A stretch of DNA of 64,000 nucleotides from Clostridia bacterium. Its GTDB lineage: Bacteria; Bacillota; Clostridia; Oscillospirales; CAG-272. This document shows, piece after piece, positions 45,082-54,260 of this stretch. Location: the NCBI GenBank assembly GCA_017472255.1, contig JAFUQU010000037.1:1-64000 (forward strand), given 5' to 3'. Within the stretch, counting starts at the first letter, position 1. The number at the start of each line of letters is the position of its first letter. The notes beneath the pieces are model-generated. The model was given only the letters and a program-made list of their open reading frames with translations. It was not told where the DNA came from and searched no databases. A program made the position numbers and the translations under genes.

Positions 45082-46317
45082 ATGCAAAACATTGATTTCG
45101 CCGAACTGAAATCAGCACTCGACTATGCCGCCAATAACAGCAGCTTCTATAAAAAGCTCTACGCCGAACAAAACGTAAACGTAGACACCGTCAAAACCAT
45201 CGAAGATTTCCAGTCGCTCCCCTTCAGCGACAAATACGACCTGCGCAACGCTTATCCGCTTGGACTTCAGGCAGTGCCGGACGAAAAGGTCGTGCGCATT
45301 CATTCCTCCTCGGGAACAACCGGCAACCCGGTAATCATTCCTTACACCGCCAACGACGTTGACGCATGGGCAACCATGTTCGCCCGCTGCTACGAGACTG
45401 CGGGCATCACCAACCTCGACCGCATCCAGATTACCCCCGGCTACGGTCTGTGGACAGCGGGCATCGGTTTCCAGGCAGGCTGTGAAAAACTGGGTGCTAT
45501 GGCGATTCCGGTAGGTCCCGGCAATACCGAAAAGCAGCTTCAGCTGATGCAGGATTTAGGCTCCACCGTTCTCTGCGCCACCTCCTCCTACGCGCTGCTC
45601 CTGTCTGAGGAGATCAACAAGCGCGGCATCCGCGACAAAATCAAGCTGAAAAAGGGCGTCATCGGTTCGGAGCGCTGGGGCGACCTGATGCGCGCGCGCA
45701 TTGCAGAGGATCTGGGCATTGAGCTGTTCGATATCTATGGACTTACCGAAATTTACGGCCCAGGCATCGCAATTGACTGCGAGTGCCATGACGGTATGCA
45801 CTACTGGGACGATTATTTCTACTTTGAAATCATCGACCCGGCTACCGGCAAGGTGCTTCCCGACGGCGAAGTTGGCGAGCTGGTCATCACCACGCTGAAA
45901 AAGGAAGCCGCGCCCCTGATTCGTTACCGCACCCACGACCTGACCCGCATCATCCCCGGAAAGTGCCCCTGCGGAAGCAGCTATCCCCGCATCGACCGCA
46001 TCATCGGACGCACCGACGATATGATCAAGGTCAAGGGCGTGAACATCTTCCCCGGTCAGATTGAGGATATCATCAAATCCGTCCCCGGTCTGTCCAGCGA
46101 ATATCAGATCGTCATTGCCCATACGGACGGCAAGGACACCATGACCATGCGCGTTGAAGTGGAGCCGGGCGCGGATAAGGACACCGTCGCCGCAGGCGTT
46201 ATCACCACCTTCAAGGCAAAAATCGGCATTAAGATTGACTGCGAGGCATTGGACATCGGCGGTCTTCCCCGTTCGGAGAAGAAATCGAAGCGCGTATTCG
46301 ACTATCGCGAGGACTGA
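45082..46317 (+). CDS. paaK: Phenylacetate--CoA ligase family protein
   Basis: Adenylate-forming enzyme of 411 residues that activates phenylacetate or a related aryl acid with ATP and CoA. The ATP loop is SSSGTTGNPVIIP (about 74-86), followed by YGLTEIYGPG, RYRTHDLTRI, and the C-terminal RTDDMIKVKGVNIFPGQIED with a late lysine-rich SEKKSKRVFD. Its operon with iorAB is a known pairing, in which aryl acids are activated and then reductively carboxylated to aryl pyruvates, or the reverse. Two bases separate it from the GNAT gene. Confidence 0.92.
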   Translation: MQNIDFAELKSALDYAANNSSFYKKLYAEQNVNVDTVKTIEDFQSLPFSDKYDLRNAYPLGLQAVPDEKVVRIHSSSGTTGNPVIIPYTANDVDAWATMFARCYETAGITNLDRIQITPGYGLWTAGIGFQAGCEKLGAMAIPVGPGNTEKQLQLMQDLGSTVLCATSSYALLLSEEINKRGIRDKIKLKKGVIGSERWGDLMRARIAEDLGIELFDIYGLTEIYGPGIAIDCECHDGMHYWDDYFYFEIIDPATGKVLPDGEVGELVITTLKKEAAPLIRYRTHDLTRIIPGKCPCGSSYPRIDRIIGRTDDMIKVKGVNIFPGQIEDIIKSVPGLSSEYQIVIAHTDGKDTMTMRVEVEPGADKDTVAAGVITTFKAKIGIKIDCEALDIGGLPRSEKKSKRVFDYRED

Positions 46318-46319
46318 GC

Positions 46320-46757
46320 ATGACCATCCGTCCAATGACCATCGCCGACTACGATGCGGTTTATGCTCTGTGGATGTCCTGCACGGGCATGGGGCTGAAC
46401 AATCTGGATGATTCGCGGGAGGGCATCGAGCGCTTTCTTGCGCGCAATCCTGACACCTGCTTCGTTGCCGAGGAGGACGGCATCATCGGCGTTATTCTCA
46501 CCGGCAGCGACGGACGGCGCGGATATATCTACCACACCGCCGTCCATCCAGCCCATCGAAAGCGCGGCATCGGCTCGGCGCTGGTGCAAAGAACGCTGGA
46601 CGCGCTGAAAGCCATCGGCATTCACAAAGCCGCGCTGGTTGTCTTCGCCCGCAACGCCGACGGAAACGCATTCTGGGAGAAGCTAGGTTTCACCGTCCGC
46701 GACGATCTCACCTACCGCAACCTTACTCTTACGGAAATGGTACGCATCGACACATAA
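46320..46757 (+). CDS. GNAT-family N-acetyltransferase
   Basis: The protein has 145 residues with the acetyl-CoA-binding motif A in HPAHRKRGIGSALVQRTLDA (about 80-99) and a C-terminal ALVVFARNADGNAFWEKLGF. Substrate not predictable. It follows paaK with 2 bases between stop and ATG, so it is part of the T-box-controlled operon or reads through from it. Confidence 0.9.
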   Translation: MTIRPMTIADYDAVYALWMSCTGMGLNNLDDSREGIERFLARNPDTCFVAEEDGIIGVILTGSDGRRGYIYHTAVHPAHRKRGIGSALVQRTLDALKAIGIHKAALVVFARNADGNAFWEKLGFTVRDDLTYRNLTLTEMVRIDT

Positions 46758-46772
46758 CAAAGGAGGCTTCCC

Positions 46773-47525
46773 ATGCTGACAGACAACGGCACACTTTACC
46801 ACATTGGAATCCGCCCCAGTGAGGGCGCCGAAGCCGCCATTATTTGCGGCGACCCCGGACGGGTTGAACCCATTGCCCGCCTGATGGACGATGCCGCGTT
46901 TCTGGCATCCAAACGTGAATACACCAGCTTTTCTGCCAGACTGAACGGTCAGCGCATCCTCGTCATGTCTCACGGTATTGGCGGTCCCTCAACAGCGATC
47001 TGCATCGAGGAGCTGCATATGGCGGGGGTAAAAACGATCATCCGCGTCGGAACCTGCGGCGGCATGAATAGGAACGTAAAAGCAGGCGATCTGGTTGTCG
47101 CTTCCGCCGCCATCCGTGCCGAAGGCACTTCACGGGAATATATGCCCATCGAATACCCCGCCGCTGCCAATTTTGACGTTACCGCCGCCCTGAAAAACGC
47201 CGCCCAACAGACGGAACGCACCTGTCATGTGGGAGTGGTTCACTGCAAGGACTCCTTCTATGGCCAGCATTCCCCCGGTCGTATGCCGGCAGCGGAGGAA
47301 CTGCAATACAAATGGAATGCGTGGATCCGTTCCGGTTGTCTCGCTTCCGAGATGGAGACAGCAGCCCTGTTCTGCGTTTCGGCTTCGCTGAACATCCGCG
47401 CCGGAGGTATTCTGCGCGTCGTTTGGAATCAGGAGCGCGCAGCAGCAGGCATTCACGATCCCTCGGATAACGACGAACTGGCTGCGGCGCGAGTCGCCGT
47501 GGAAGCGATGAAATCGCTGTTATGA
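46773..47525 (+). CDS. udp: Nucleoside phosphorylase, uridine phosphorylase-like
   Basis: Splits a nucleoside with phosphate to free base and ribose-1-phosphate. The protein has 250 residues of the NP-I family: phosphate-binding ICGDPGRVEPIA (about 24-35), IRVGTCGGMNRNVKAGDLVV, the uridine-phosphorylase-like GVVHCKDSFYGQH, and the ribose-binding SEMETAALF. The substrate (uridine rather than purine) is my best reading. AAAGGAGG precedes the ATG; the stop overlaps the next, truncated gene by 4 bases. Confidence 0.87.
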   Translation: MLTDNGTLYHIGIRPSEGAEAAIICGDPGRVEPIARLMDDAAFLASKREYTSFSARLNGQRILVMSHGIGGPSTAICIEELHMAGVKTIIRVGTCGGMNRNVKAGDLVVASAAIRAEGTSREYMPIEYPAAANFDVTAALKNAAQQTERTCHVGVVHCKDSFYGQHSPGRMPAAEELQYKWNAWIRSGCLASEMETAALFCVSASLNIRAGGILRVVWNQERAAAGIHDPSDNDELAAARVAVEAMKSLL

Positions 47526-47734
47526 TTATAAGTGCAAGCAGACGGTGCGACATCCCCGCCTATTTCGGCGAGTGGATGCTGCACCGTCTTCGTGAAGGTT
47601 ATGTATTGATCCGAAATCCCATGAATCCCCGGCAGGTAAGCCGGGTGAGCCTGTCGCCGGGCGGGGATGACCGCATAAAAGAGCGTGACTGCCGCTCAGA
47701 CGCAGTCACGCAGATGGATATTTTTTCGTTATAA
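47522..47734 (+). pseudogene. N-terminal fragment of a DUF1848-family protein
   Basis: The first 47 or so residues (MIISASRRCDIPAYFGEWML, then EGYVLIRNPMNPRQVSRVSL) match the start of DUF1848 proteins, which are normally around 300 residues. After SLSP the match ends abruptly and a terminator hairpin follows, so most of the gene has been deleted. The start overlaps the udp stop (ATGA), so the fragment is probably still translated. The normal role of the family is unknown. Confidence 0.8.
47683..47726 (+). terminator. Terminator of the iorAB operon
   Basis: GCGTGACTGC (47683-47692) pairs with GCAGTCACGC (47702-47711), then AGATGGATATTTTTTCG. It lies inside the truncated DUF1848 reading frame. 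Confidence 0.7.
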
Positions 47735-48238
47735 TGTGAAATCCGTGGGATACCGCTCATCAATCAGCAGATACTCGCAGCCGAATCTTTGGCACTGGAG
47801 CAGCGCTTCCTCGTTGTCGGCAATCAGTTCATCCATATCGCAGTCATCCTCCAGCCTCGATTCCACCGCGTTTGCATAGCGTCGAATGTCCCCGGCATGG
47901 GTCTCGATATAGCGCCGCGAGAGAATCAGGCAGAGATAGCGGATATGATGCAGGTACTCGACATCGAAATCCTTCGCCCAGTCGAAGGGGATATATATCC
48001 CTTCCACAATCATATTCTGTCTGTTTTCGATGGCTGTCTTCACCATCTCCCGCACGATCGGCCACAGATAGGCTGTCAGCTCCCGGTCGTCCGAGGGCGT
48101 GAGCGTTGTATGTCCGCTGCGAATCAGTCCCATTTTCAGGTGATCGATGGACAGACACAGATAGTGGTACTTTTCGATCAGACGCTGTGCCAGCGCCGTC
48201 TTGCCGGAGTGAGATGCCCCGGCGATAAGAATAATCAT
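47729..48238 (-). CDS. P-loop nucleotide kinase-like protein
   Basis: The protein has 169 residues. Walker A is IAGASHSGKTALAQRL (about 5-20), followed by LSIDHLKMGLIRSG and IVEGIYIPFDWA, as in small-molecule kinases such as adenylylsulfate, shikimate or zeta-toxin-like proteins. Substrate unknown. I chose the ATG at 48238 with AGAGG upstream; a TTG two codons earlier would be too close to that site. It ends 5 bases into the opposite truncated DUF1848 frame. Confidence 0.75.
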   Translation of the reverse strand: MIILIAGASHSGKTALAQRLIEKYHYLCLSIDHLKMGLIRSGHTTLTPSDDRELTAYLWPIVREMVKTAIENRQNMIVEGIYIPFDWAKDFDVEYLHHIRYLCLILSRRYIETHAGDIRRYANAVESRLEDDCDMDELIADNEEALLQCQRFGCEYLLIDERYPTDFTL

Positions 48239-48253
48239 AATCAAACCTCTGTG

Positions 48254-48281
48254 AAAAACGGGAGCGCACGCTCCCGTTTTA
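48254..48281 (-). terminator. Terminator of the FAD oxidoreductase gene
   Basis: AAAACGGGAGCG and CGCTCCCGTTTT form a perfect hairpin with flanking A and T tracts, directly after the stop codon. Confidence 0.85.
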
Positions 48282-48283
48282 TC

Positions 48284-49537
48284 TTATTTCAGCTGCTTCT
48301 TTTCCGGCAGGGACACGCCGCAGTCACGCATCAGAATCTCCTGAATTTCCTTCGGATTCACCGCGCGCAGCGCTATCCCCCGTGTACCTGCCAGCGCGGC
48401 AGCCACACCAGCGCCTTCGCCCATACCCATGCAAATGGGCATCACGCGATAACTGGCGTGCGCCATATGTGTACCCGAGATATTCCGCCCAGCCAGCAGC
48501 AGGTTATCCAAACCCTTCGCCAGCAAACTTCGGTAAGGAATTGTATACTGCTGCCCACTGTAATGCAGATTGGATTTATCCGCGCCGCTTCCTGTCAGAT
48601 TGTGATTGCCAAAGTTGAAGGCGGCGTTGGAAACCACCCAATCGTGGAAAATCTCCTGATTCAGAATATCCTGCTCGTTCAGCCGATACTCACCCTCAAA
48701 ATGCAGCGTTTCGCGAACACCGATGGTGTCCGCCGTCTGCAAAAGATAACAGTTTTCGTACCCCGGCACACATTCGCGCAGAAAGCGCACAATCTGCGGC
48801 ACCTGACGGCGGGTTAGCAGCTCGGCGCGGGTCAGATCGTTTACATCCGTCCCATCCACCCGAATCAGGTTGGTCATATTCACACTGGCGGTACCGTGTA
48901 TGTAGCCTTCAATGAGGATTACGTGTCCAGCCGGATGATCGATCTTCCCCGAATCCACATACTCCTGCATCTTTGCCTGAAGCTCGTGATATTTGCCGAA
49001 GGTCGGATAAACCGCCTTCGTTTCATCCACGCCGCCCACCGTGAACATCAGCGACATGGGCTGCATCAGGTGATCGCTCTCGCGTCCCTTGATAAAGCTG
49101 ACGCCCGCGTCCTTTGCCACATAGCCGTCGCCCGTGGCATCGATAAATACCGGCGCGGTCAGGGTAAGAACCTCCCCCGCTCCCAGTACGTCAATACTTT
49201 CAATGTGCTGTCCCACGCGATTCGCCCGCAGGAAGGAAGCGTGCAGAAGCAGCTCGACGCCCGCTTCCTCCAGCATGGACAGATAGCAGGATTTGAGCAT
49301 TTCGGGATTGTATACCCACCGTGAGCCGCGCTGCTCGGTTGTCGCTTCACGCACCCGGCGGTAAAATCCGCTGGATGAGCTGCCGCACCATACGGTCATC
49401 AGTCCCGCCGTGCTCACACCGCCCACATAACCGTTCTTCTCCACCAACAGCGTCTTTGCGCCGCATTTTGCCGCCGTAACGGCCGCCGCGGTTCCGGCAG
49501 GACCTCCGCCAACCACAATAACATCGTATTGATTCAT
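48284..49537 (-). CDS. FAD-dependent oxidoreductase
   Basis: The protein has 417 residues. The FAD-binding Rossmann motif VIVVGGGPAGTAAAVTAAKC is at the N-terminus, with a second motif PVFIDATGDGYVAKDAGV, and the C-terminal part returns to FAD binding with LLLAGRNISGTHMAHAS. It belongs to the large family of FAD proteins linked to sugar or organic-acid metabolism in anaerobes; substrate unknown. I chose the ATG at 49537 with GGAG 9 bases upstream. It follows an atypical kinase gene by 4 bases, so the two may work together. Confidence 0.87.
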   Translation of the reverse strand: MNQYDVIVVGGGPAGTAAAVTAAKCGAKTLLVEKNGYVGGVSTAGLMTVWCGSSSSGFYRRVREATTEQRGSRWVYNPEMLKSCYLSMLEEAGVELLLHASFLRANRVGQHIESIDVLGAGEVLTLTAPVFIDATGDGYVAKDAGVSFIKGRESDHLMQPMSLMFTVGGVDETKAVYPTFGKYHELQAKMQEYVDSGKIDHPAGHVILIEGYIHGTASVNMTNLIRVDGTDVNDLTRAELLTRRQVPQIVRFLRECVPGYENCYLLQTADTIGVRETLHFEGEYRLNEQDILNQEIFHDWVVSNAAFNFGNHNLTGSGADKSNLHYSGQQYTIPYRSLLAKGLDNLLLAGRNISGTHMAHASYRVMPICMGMGEGAGVAAALAGTRGIALRAVNPKEIQEILMRDCGVSLPEKKQLK

Positions 49538-49541
49538 TTTA

Positions 49542-50372
49542 CTACACTCCATCTGCCTGATTCCATTCATGGATAAGCTCCGCCAGCGACTGCTGGCGGA
49601 TGCTTCTGTCCGCGCTTACCGCACGGCATACCACATCGTACAGCGCGCCGCTCAGCTTCCACGACTCCCGGTCGCGCCGATAGTCCGCAAACAGCGCAAA
49701 CGCCGTCGCCCCGGCCGTGTAAACGTTGGTCACTTCATCGATAACCGCGCCCAGAACATATTCTTCCGGCGACTGAAAGAGGGAACTTCCCCACATCCGC
49801 CCCATATCGTTGACACAGGGCATTTTCCGAAAGAAATCAATGTCGCATATCACCGTTCTCCCGGCCGCGAAATCATACATAATGCTGCCGTCATAGAAAT
49901 CAATGGCCGCATAACCCTGCGATGCCGTGTACATAAGGAAATCCAGAACCTCGCTGTACACCTTCCTATGCGTGTCAAGGGGCAGCGCCATGAATTTCGC
50001 CCGGGATTCGGGATACATCCGCCCCATGCACTCGGCGTCCGTATAGCGGAACACCATGGCAAAGCCGCCGCCCACTTCTCTCGCTTCAAGAAATTCCACC
50101 AGATTCGGATGGCGCAGCGCCTGATAAACCGGCAGTGTCGCTTTCAACCGCTCCACCGCTTCCCCCGGCGTTCCGATGCCGCGCGCCGTGGGAGCGCCCG
50201 CGAATTTCACAAAATACCGCTGCCCGTCCTTTTCGGTGCAGAAGCAGATATTGCCCGAATCCTGATCGTCGTATACCTTGAAAACCCGCCCATAGGCATG
50301 GATAAAATCAAAGTCAAACGGCTCCCTCAGCCTGAAAGGAACCCCGTCAAGCTGAGAAATGTATTCACTCAT
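49542..50372 (-). CDS. Atypical serine/threonine protein kinase-like protein
   Basis: The protein has 276 residues with a protein-kinase-like fold: FKVYDDQDSG glycine-loop region, the ATP lysine in QRYFVKFAG, then VYQALRHPNLVEFLEAREV. The catalytic area reads GYAAIDFYDGSIMYDF, with Asp where HRD would be and Ser in place of the catalytic-loop Asn. The metal motif DFG is DID (VICDIDFF). No membrane segment or sensor domain. It may be a divergent or weakly active kinase. It overlaps pgsA by one base and precedes the FAD oxidoreductase gene. Confidence 0.72.
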   Translation of the reverse strand: MSEYISQLDGVPFRLREPFDFDFIHAYGRVFKVYDDQDSGNICFCTEKDGQRYFVKFAGAPTARGIGTPGEAVERLKATLPVYQALRHPNLVEFLEAREVGGGFAMVFRYTDAECMGRMYPESRAKFMALPLDTHRKVYSEVLDFLMYTASQGYAAIDFYDGSIMYDFAAGRTVICDIDFFRKMPCVNDMGRMWGSSLFQSPEEYVLGAVIDEVTNVYTAGATAFALFADYRRDRESWKLSGALYDVVCRAVSADRSIRQQSLAELIHEWNQADGV

Positions 50373-50959
50373 TATTTCGTCGGGTCGAGGAACTTCCAGT
50401 AAGCCTTCAGATAGTTCACACCCGACCAGATGGTCATAACGGTCATTGCCGCCATGGTGATGTAGGACAGCAGGTGCCAGTCATAAATCCCCGCCGTCTC
50501 GGGAATGATCACCGGCTCCAGCAGGATGGTTACAATGCAGATAATCTGCGTCACGGTCTTCACCTTGCCCAGCCACGCCGCAGCGATAACAACGCCCGCG
50601 TTGTTGGACACAATCATGCGCATGGAAGTAATGGCAAGCTCACGGAAGATCACAATCAGCGCCACCCAGACAAACACCGAACGGATATAATCATACTTAT
50701 ACAGAATTGCCAGCATCGCGCCAAAGACCATGAATTTGTCGGCCAGCGGGTCGATAAACTTGCCGAAATCGGTAATCATGTTGCAGCGGCGTGCGATCTG
50801 TCCATCGAGGAAATCGGTGAACGCCGTGAGAATAAAGATGGCTGCGCCGATGATGCGCGACCACGTGTCGGGCAGCACCGACTCGGGAAGAATCACCGCC
50901 ACCATAAACAGCGGTACCATGATAACCCGCATCAGCGAGAGCTTGTTTGGCAGATTCAT
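50372..50959 (-). CDS. pgsA: CDP-diacylglycerol--glycerol-3-phosphate 3-phosphatidyltransferase
   Basis: Membrane enzyme making phosphatidylglycerophosphate. The protein has 195 residues with several membrane helices and the CDP-alcohol phosphatidyltransferase signature D-x2-DG-x2-AR-x8-G-x3-D-x3-D in DFLDGQIARRCNMITDFGKF then IDPLADKF. ATG at 50959 with AAGGAGG 7 bases upstream; the ATG two codons earlier is too close. Placed between rimO and recA as in Bacillus (rimO-like, pgsA, recA), which supports orthology. Confidence 0.95.
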   Translation of the reverse strand: MNLPNKLSLMRVIMVPLFMVAVILPESVLPDTWSRIIGAAIFILTAFTDFLDGQIARRCNMITDFGKFIDPLADKFMVFGAMLAILYKYDYIRSVFVWVALIVIFRELAITSMRMIVSNNAGVVIAAAWLGKVKTVTQIICIVTILLEPVIIPETAGIYDWHLLSYITMAAMTVMTIWSGVNYLKAYWKFLDPTK

Positions 50960-50971
50960 AACCATTCCTCC

Positions 50972-52309
50972 TTAAATCTTGTCGCCCACCAGGTCGTAGT
51001 CCACCGCCTCGGTGATCTTCACCTTGACAAACTCGCCCTCGGCGACGCTGTTCTTCTTCGCATGGAAGTAGACCTTGCCGTCGATTTCAGCGGCGTCTGC
51101 TTCGCTGCGTCCGTAGAAGGTCTCGGAAACGGGATCGTAACCCTCGCAGAGAACCTCAATCGTCTGCCCCACACGCTTTTCCTTCAGCTCGTCGGTGATA
51201 TTGCCCTGGGTCTGCATAACGATATCATAGCGATCCTGCTTGGTCTGCTCATCGATCTGATCGTCGAAATCATAGGCAGGCGTGCCTTCCTCACGGGAAT
51301 AGGGGAACGCGCCCAGACGGTCAAACTTCGCTTCCTTCACATACTCGCAAAGCTCGGTGAAATCCTCCTCGGTCTCACCGGGGAAGCCTACAATCAGCGT
51401 GGTGCGGATAACAATACCCGGCACGCGCTCGCGCAGCTTCTTCACCACAGAACGAATCAGCGCGCTGTCACCGTGGCGGTTCATGGCTTTCAGCATATGG
51501 TCGGAGATATGCTGAATAGGCAGGTCGATGTATTTGAGCACCCGGGGATTGTTTGCCAGCACATCGATCAGCTCGTCTGTAATCTTGTCCGGATAGCAGT
51601 AAAGTACGCGAATCCACGGAATGGATGTCTCCTCGGTGATACGGTTCAGCAGCTCAGCCAGCTTAAACTCGCCGTAGAGATCCTGACCGTAGCGTGTGGT
51701 GTCCTGCGCAATGACGCAAAGCTCCTTAACGCCCAATCCTTCCATCGTTTTTGCTTCCTCGACCAGCTCCTCCATGGTGCGGCTGCGGTAGCGTCCGCGT
51801 ATGGACGGAATGGCACAGTAAGCGCAATGGTTGTCGCAGCCCTCGGCCACCTTGAGATAGGCAAAATAGTCGGACGTGGTGACGATACGTTCGCCGCCCA
51901 GCTTTACATCGTTCTTGTCCTCATAGGACGAGAAGCGCTTTCCGGCCGCCGCCGATTTCACCGCCTCCACGATATGATGGATACTTCCCACGCCGAGAAC
52001 GGCATCCACCTCGGGAAGCTCATCGAAAATAGCGTCGCGGTAACGCTCGGCCAGACATCCAGTGACCACAATCGCCTTCAGCGTGCGGTTCTTTTTCAGC
52101 CAGCCCACATCAATGATATTATCGATGGATTCCTGCTTGGCGCTCTCAATGAACGCGCAGGTGTTGACGACAATTACGTCGGCGTCGATGTCCTCGGAGA
52201 CAATCTCAAAACCGGCGTCGTACAGCTCGTGGAGCATGACTTCTGTGTCAAGCTGATTTTTCGGGCAGCCGAGCGAAACAAACCCTACCTTGATTTTCTG
52301 TTTACTCAT
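50972..52309 (-). CDS. rimO: Ribosomal protein S12 methylthiotransferase RimO
   Basis: Radical SAM enzyme that methylthiolates Asp of ribosomal protein S12. The protein has 445 residues: an N-terminal UPF0004 domain starting VGFVSLGCPKNQLDTEVML, the radical-SAM triad C-x3-C-x2-C in GCDNHCAYCAIPSIRG, and a C-terminal TRAM domain. LGCPKNQLD distinguishes RimO from MiaB. Its start overlaps the recX stop by 8 bases, suggesting coupled translation. Confidence 0.96.
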   Translation of the reverse strand: MSKQKIKVGFVSLGCPKNQLDTEVMLHELYDAGFEIVSEDIDADVIVVNTCAFIESAKQESIDNIIDVGWLKKNRTLKAIVVTGCLAERYRDAIFDELPEVDAVLGVGSIHHIVEAVKSAAAGKRFSSYEDKNDVKLGGERIVTTSDYFAYLKVAEGCDNHCAYCAIPSIRGRYRSRTMEELVEEAKTMEGLGVKELCVIAQDTTRYGQDLYGEFKLAELLNRITEETSIPWIRVLYCYPDKITDELIDVLANNPRVLKYIDLPIQHISDHMLKAMNRHGDSALIRSVVKKLRERVPGIVIRTTLIVGFPGETEEDFTELCEYVKEAKFDRLGAFPYSREEGTPAYDFDDQIDEQTKQDRYDIVMQTQGNITDELKEKRVGQTIEVLCEGYDPVSETFYGRSEADAAEIDGKVYFHAKKNSVAEGEFVKVKITEAVDYDLVGDKI

Positions 52310-53000
52310 CGTATTCTTCCTGTAATTCTTTGATTACCGCCCTTGTCTCGGACGGCGTGTAGCCCAGACGATACATGGTCGCGTAAAGGCTCTCGCGGTA
52401 TTTTGCGTCATCAAGGCGCGAAAAGTCACATTTGCGTGTCAACAGCCGGCGCAGACTGACCCCGAAGTCGATGGCGTCCAAAAGCTCCGGCAGCTCCTCC
52501 CGCAGAATTTCCCGGGAAATCCCCTTCTTTGCAAGTTCCTGCCTGATTCTTGATCTGCCGTACAGCTTTCCCGCCAACTGCTCCACCGCCCGCGCTAAAA
52601 TCCGCCGTTCGTCGATATATCCCATATCGGCAATATAATCGGCGGCATCCGATGCGATATCCTTGTTGAACTGACGCTCCCGCAGCTTGGTAATCAGCGA
52701 AGCCCGGGTATTGTCAATGTATGACAGCAGATCCAGCCCCTTCTTCACCGCCTGCCAAAGCTCAGCGGAATATTCCAGCTGATCGTACTGCTCCGGCTTC
52801 AGCGCATAAGGCAGGCTTCCTGCCCCGATGTTCCCCAACTCAAAGAGCATCTTCGACGCCACGGTCAGCTTTACACTGCCGCTGTGCTGAATCTGCCCCT
52901 CCCGAATTGACTCGGTGAGGATGGTCAGAACGACCTCATCACCGCCCTGTCTTGCTTCCAGAGCGGTGATGGCAATGCGGAGATTATTCGTCGGAGTCAT
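52302..53000 (-). CDS. recX: Regulatory protein RecX
   Basis: Modulator of RecA filament activity. The protein has 232 residues, with three-helix repeats characteristic of Rec[64 protein letters not shown] at 53000 overlaps the last codons of recA by 17 bases; no separate ribosome site is obvious, so it is probably translated by coupling to recA. Followed by overlapping rimO. Confidence 0.9.
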   Translation of the reverse strand: MTPTNNLRIAITALEARQGGDEVVLTILTESIREGQIQHSGSVKLTVASKMLFELGNIGAGSLPYALKPEQYDQLEYSAELWQAVKKGLDLLSYIDNTRASLITKLRERQFNKDIASDAADYIADMGYIDERRILARAVEQLAGKLYGRSRIRQELAKKGISREILREELPELLDAIDFGVSLRRLLTRKCDFSRLDDAKYRESLYATMYRLGYTPSETRAVIKELQEEYDE

Positions 53001-54129
53001 CGGTCTCGAGGATGCGGATGTCCAGCTCCTCGTCGTCGGGATCGCCGCCCTCCTCATCCAGATCGTCCTCGCCGTAATCCTGGCTGATCATGGCCTCCAC
53101 ATCGGCGCTCTGCGCCTTGATTTTTTCGGTCAGCTCCTCCATCAGCTCGGGATTGGATTCAATGTACTTCTTGGTGTTCTCCTTACCCTGAGCGATGCGC
53201 TGACCCTCGTAGGAGAACCATGAGCCGCTCTTGGTAATAAAGCCAAGCTCGATGGCGATGTCCACAATCTCGCCCGACTTGGAGATGCCCTTGCCGTAGA
53301 TGATATCAAACTCGGCAGTCTTGAAGGGGGGCGCCACCTTGTTCTTGACGATCTTGCACTTCACATGGTTGCCGTAAACATCCGAGCCGTCCTTGAGCTG
53401 CTCGGAGCGGCGAATCTCCATACGGACGGAAGCGTAAAATTTCAGCGCGCGTCCGCCAGGAGTGGTTTCGGGGTTGCCATAGGCAATGCCGATCTTCTCA
53501 CGGAGCTGGTTGATAAAGATGATCACGCAGTTGGATTTTGCCACCGCGCCGGACAGCTTCTTCAGCGCCTGAGACATCAGTCTGGCCTGAAGACCCACGT
53601 GGGAGGACGCCATATCGCCATCAATTTCCTGCTGAGTGACCAGCGCCGCCACCGAGTCAACGACCACCACGTCGATGGCGCCCGAACGGATCAGCGCCTC
53701 GGCGATATCCAGCGCCTGCTCGCCGCTGGAGGGCTGCGAAACCAGCAAGCTGTCGGTGTCCACACCCAGCGCCTTAGCATAAACCGGATCGAGGGCGTTT
53801 TCCACGTCTATGTAGGCAGCCTCGCCGCCCAGCTTCTGCGTCTCTGCCACCACGTGCAGCGCAACGGTAGTCTTACCGGAGGATTCCGGACCGTAGATCT
53901 CGACGATGCGTCCGCGCGGAACGCCGCCGATGCCAAGCGCCATATCGAGGGTCAGCGAGCCGGTGGAGATAGCGCTGACTTCCAGCTCGGGGGCTTCGCC
54001 CATGCGCATAATGGTGCCTTTGCCGTAGTTTTTCTCAATCTGTCCGATTGCGCCTTCAATAGCCTTACGTTTTTCTTCCTTGTCCACGATCTTGGTCGGG
54101 ATCGGCTTGGACTGTGTTTTTGCTTTCAT
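52984..54129 (-). CDS. recA: Recombinase RecA
   Basis: DNA strand-exchange ATPase and SOS co-protease. The protein has 381 residues: Walker [17 protein letters not shown] (about 70-85), [11 protein letters not shown]alker B, the L2-region [20 protein letters not shown] and a long acidic C-terminal tail ([14 protein letters not shown]). The ATG at 54129 fits the family start; the AGAGG site is 11 bases upstream, slightly far. No clear Firmicute SOS box (GAAC-N4-GTTC) is visible near the promoter. Confidence 0.98.
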   Translation of the reverse strand: MKAKTQSKPIPTKIVDKEEKRKAIEGAIGQIEKNYGKGTIMRMGEAPELEVSAISTGSLTLDMALGIGGVPRGRIVEIYGPESSGKTTVALHVVAETQKLGGEAAYIDVENALDPVYAKALGVDTDSLLVSQPSSGEQALDIAEALIRSGAIDVVVVDSVAALVTQQEIDGDMASSHVGLQARLMSQALKKLSGAVAKSNCVIIFINQLREKIGIAYGNPETTPGGRALKFYASVRMEIRRSEQLKDGSDVYGNHVKCKIVKNKVAPPFKTAEFDIIYGKGISKSGEIVDIAIELGFITKSGSWFSYEGQRIAQGKENTKKYIESNPELMEELTEKIKAQSADVEAMISQDYGEDDLDEEGGDPDDEELDIRILETDDSDE

Positions 54130-54197
54130 TGGATTACCATACCTCTCTGCCGAACATTCGTCCGAATTTTCGGCGAACAAATTTTCTGTATGTTACT

Positions 54198-54226
54198 ATT
54201 ATACACGATATCCGCGAAATATGCAA
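54198..54226 (-). promoter_or_regulatory. Sigma-A promoter of recA-recX-rimO-pgsA
   Basis: On the minus strand TTGCAT (54221-54226), 17 bases, TATAAT (54198-54203), about 70 bases before recA. Confidence 0.75.
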
Positions 54227-54260
54227 GAGGATTGCGAAAATTTCTATCGAAAAATTTTAT

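Noticed and set aside
54130..54226. SOS (LexA) box before recA
   Set aside because: The nearest sequence, CGAATGTTCG, lacks the four-base spacer of the Firmicute GAAC-N4-GTTC box.
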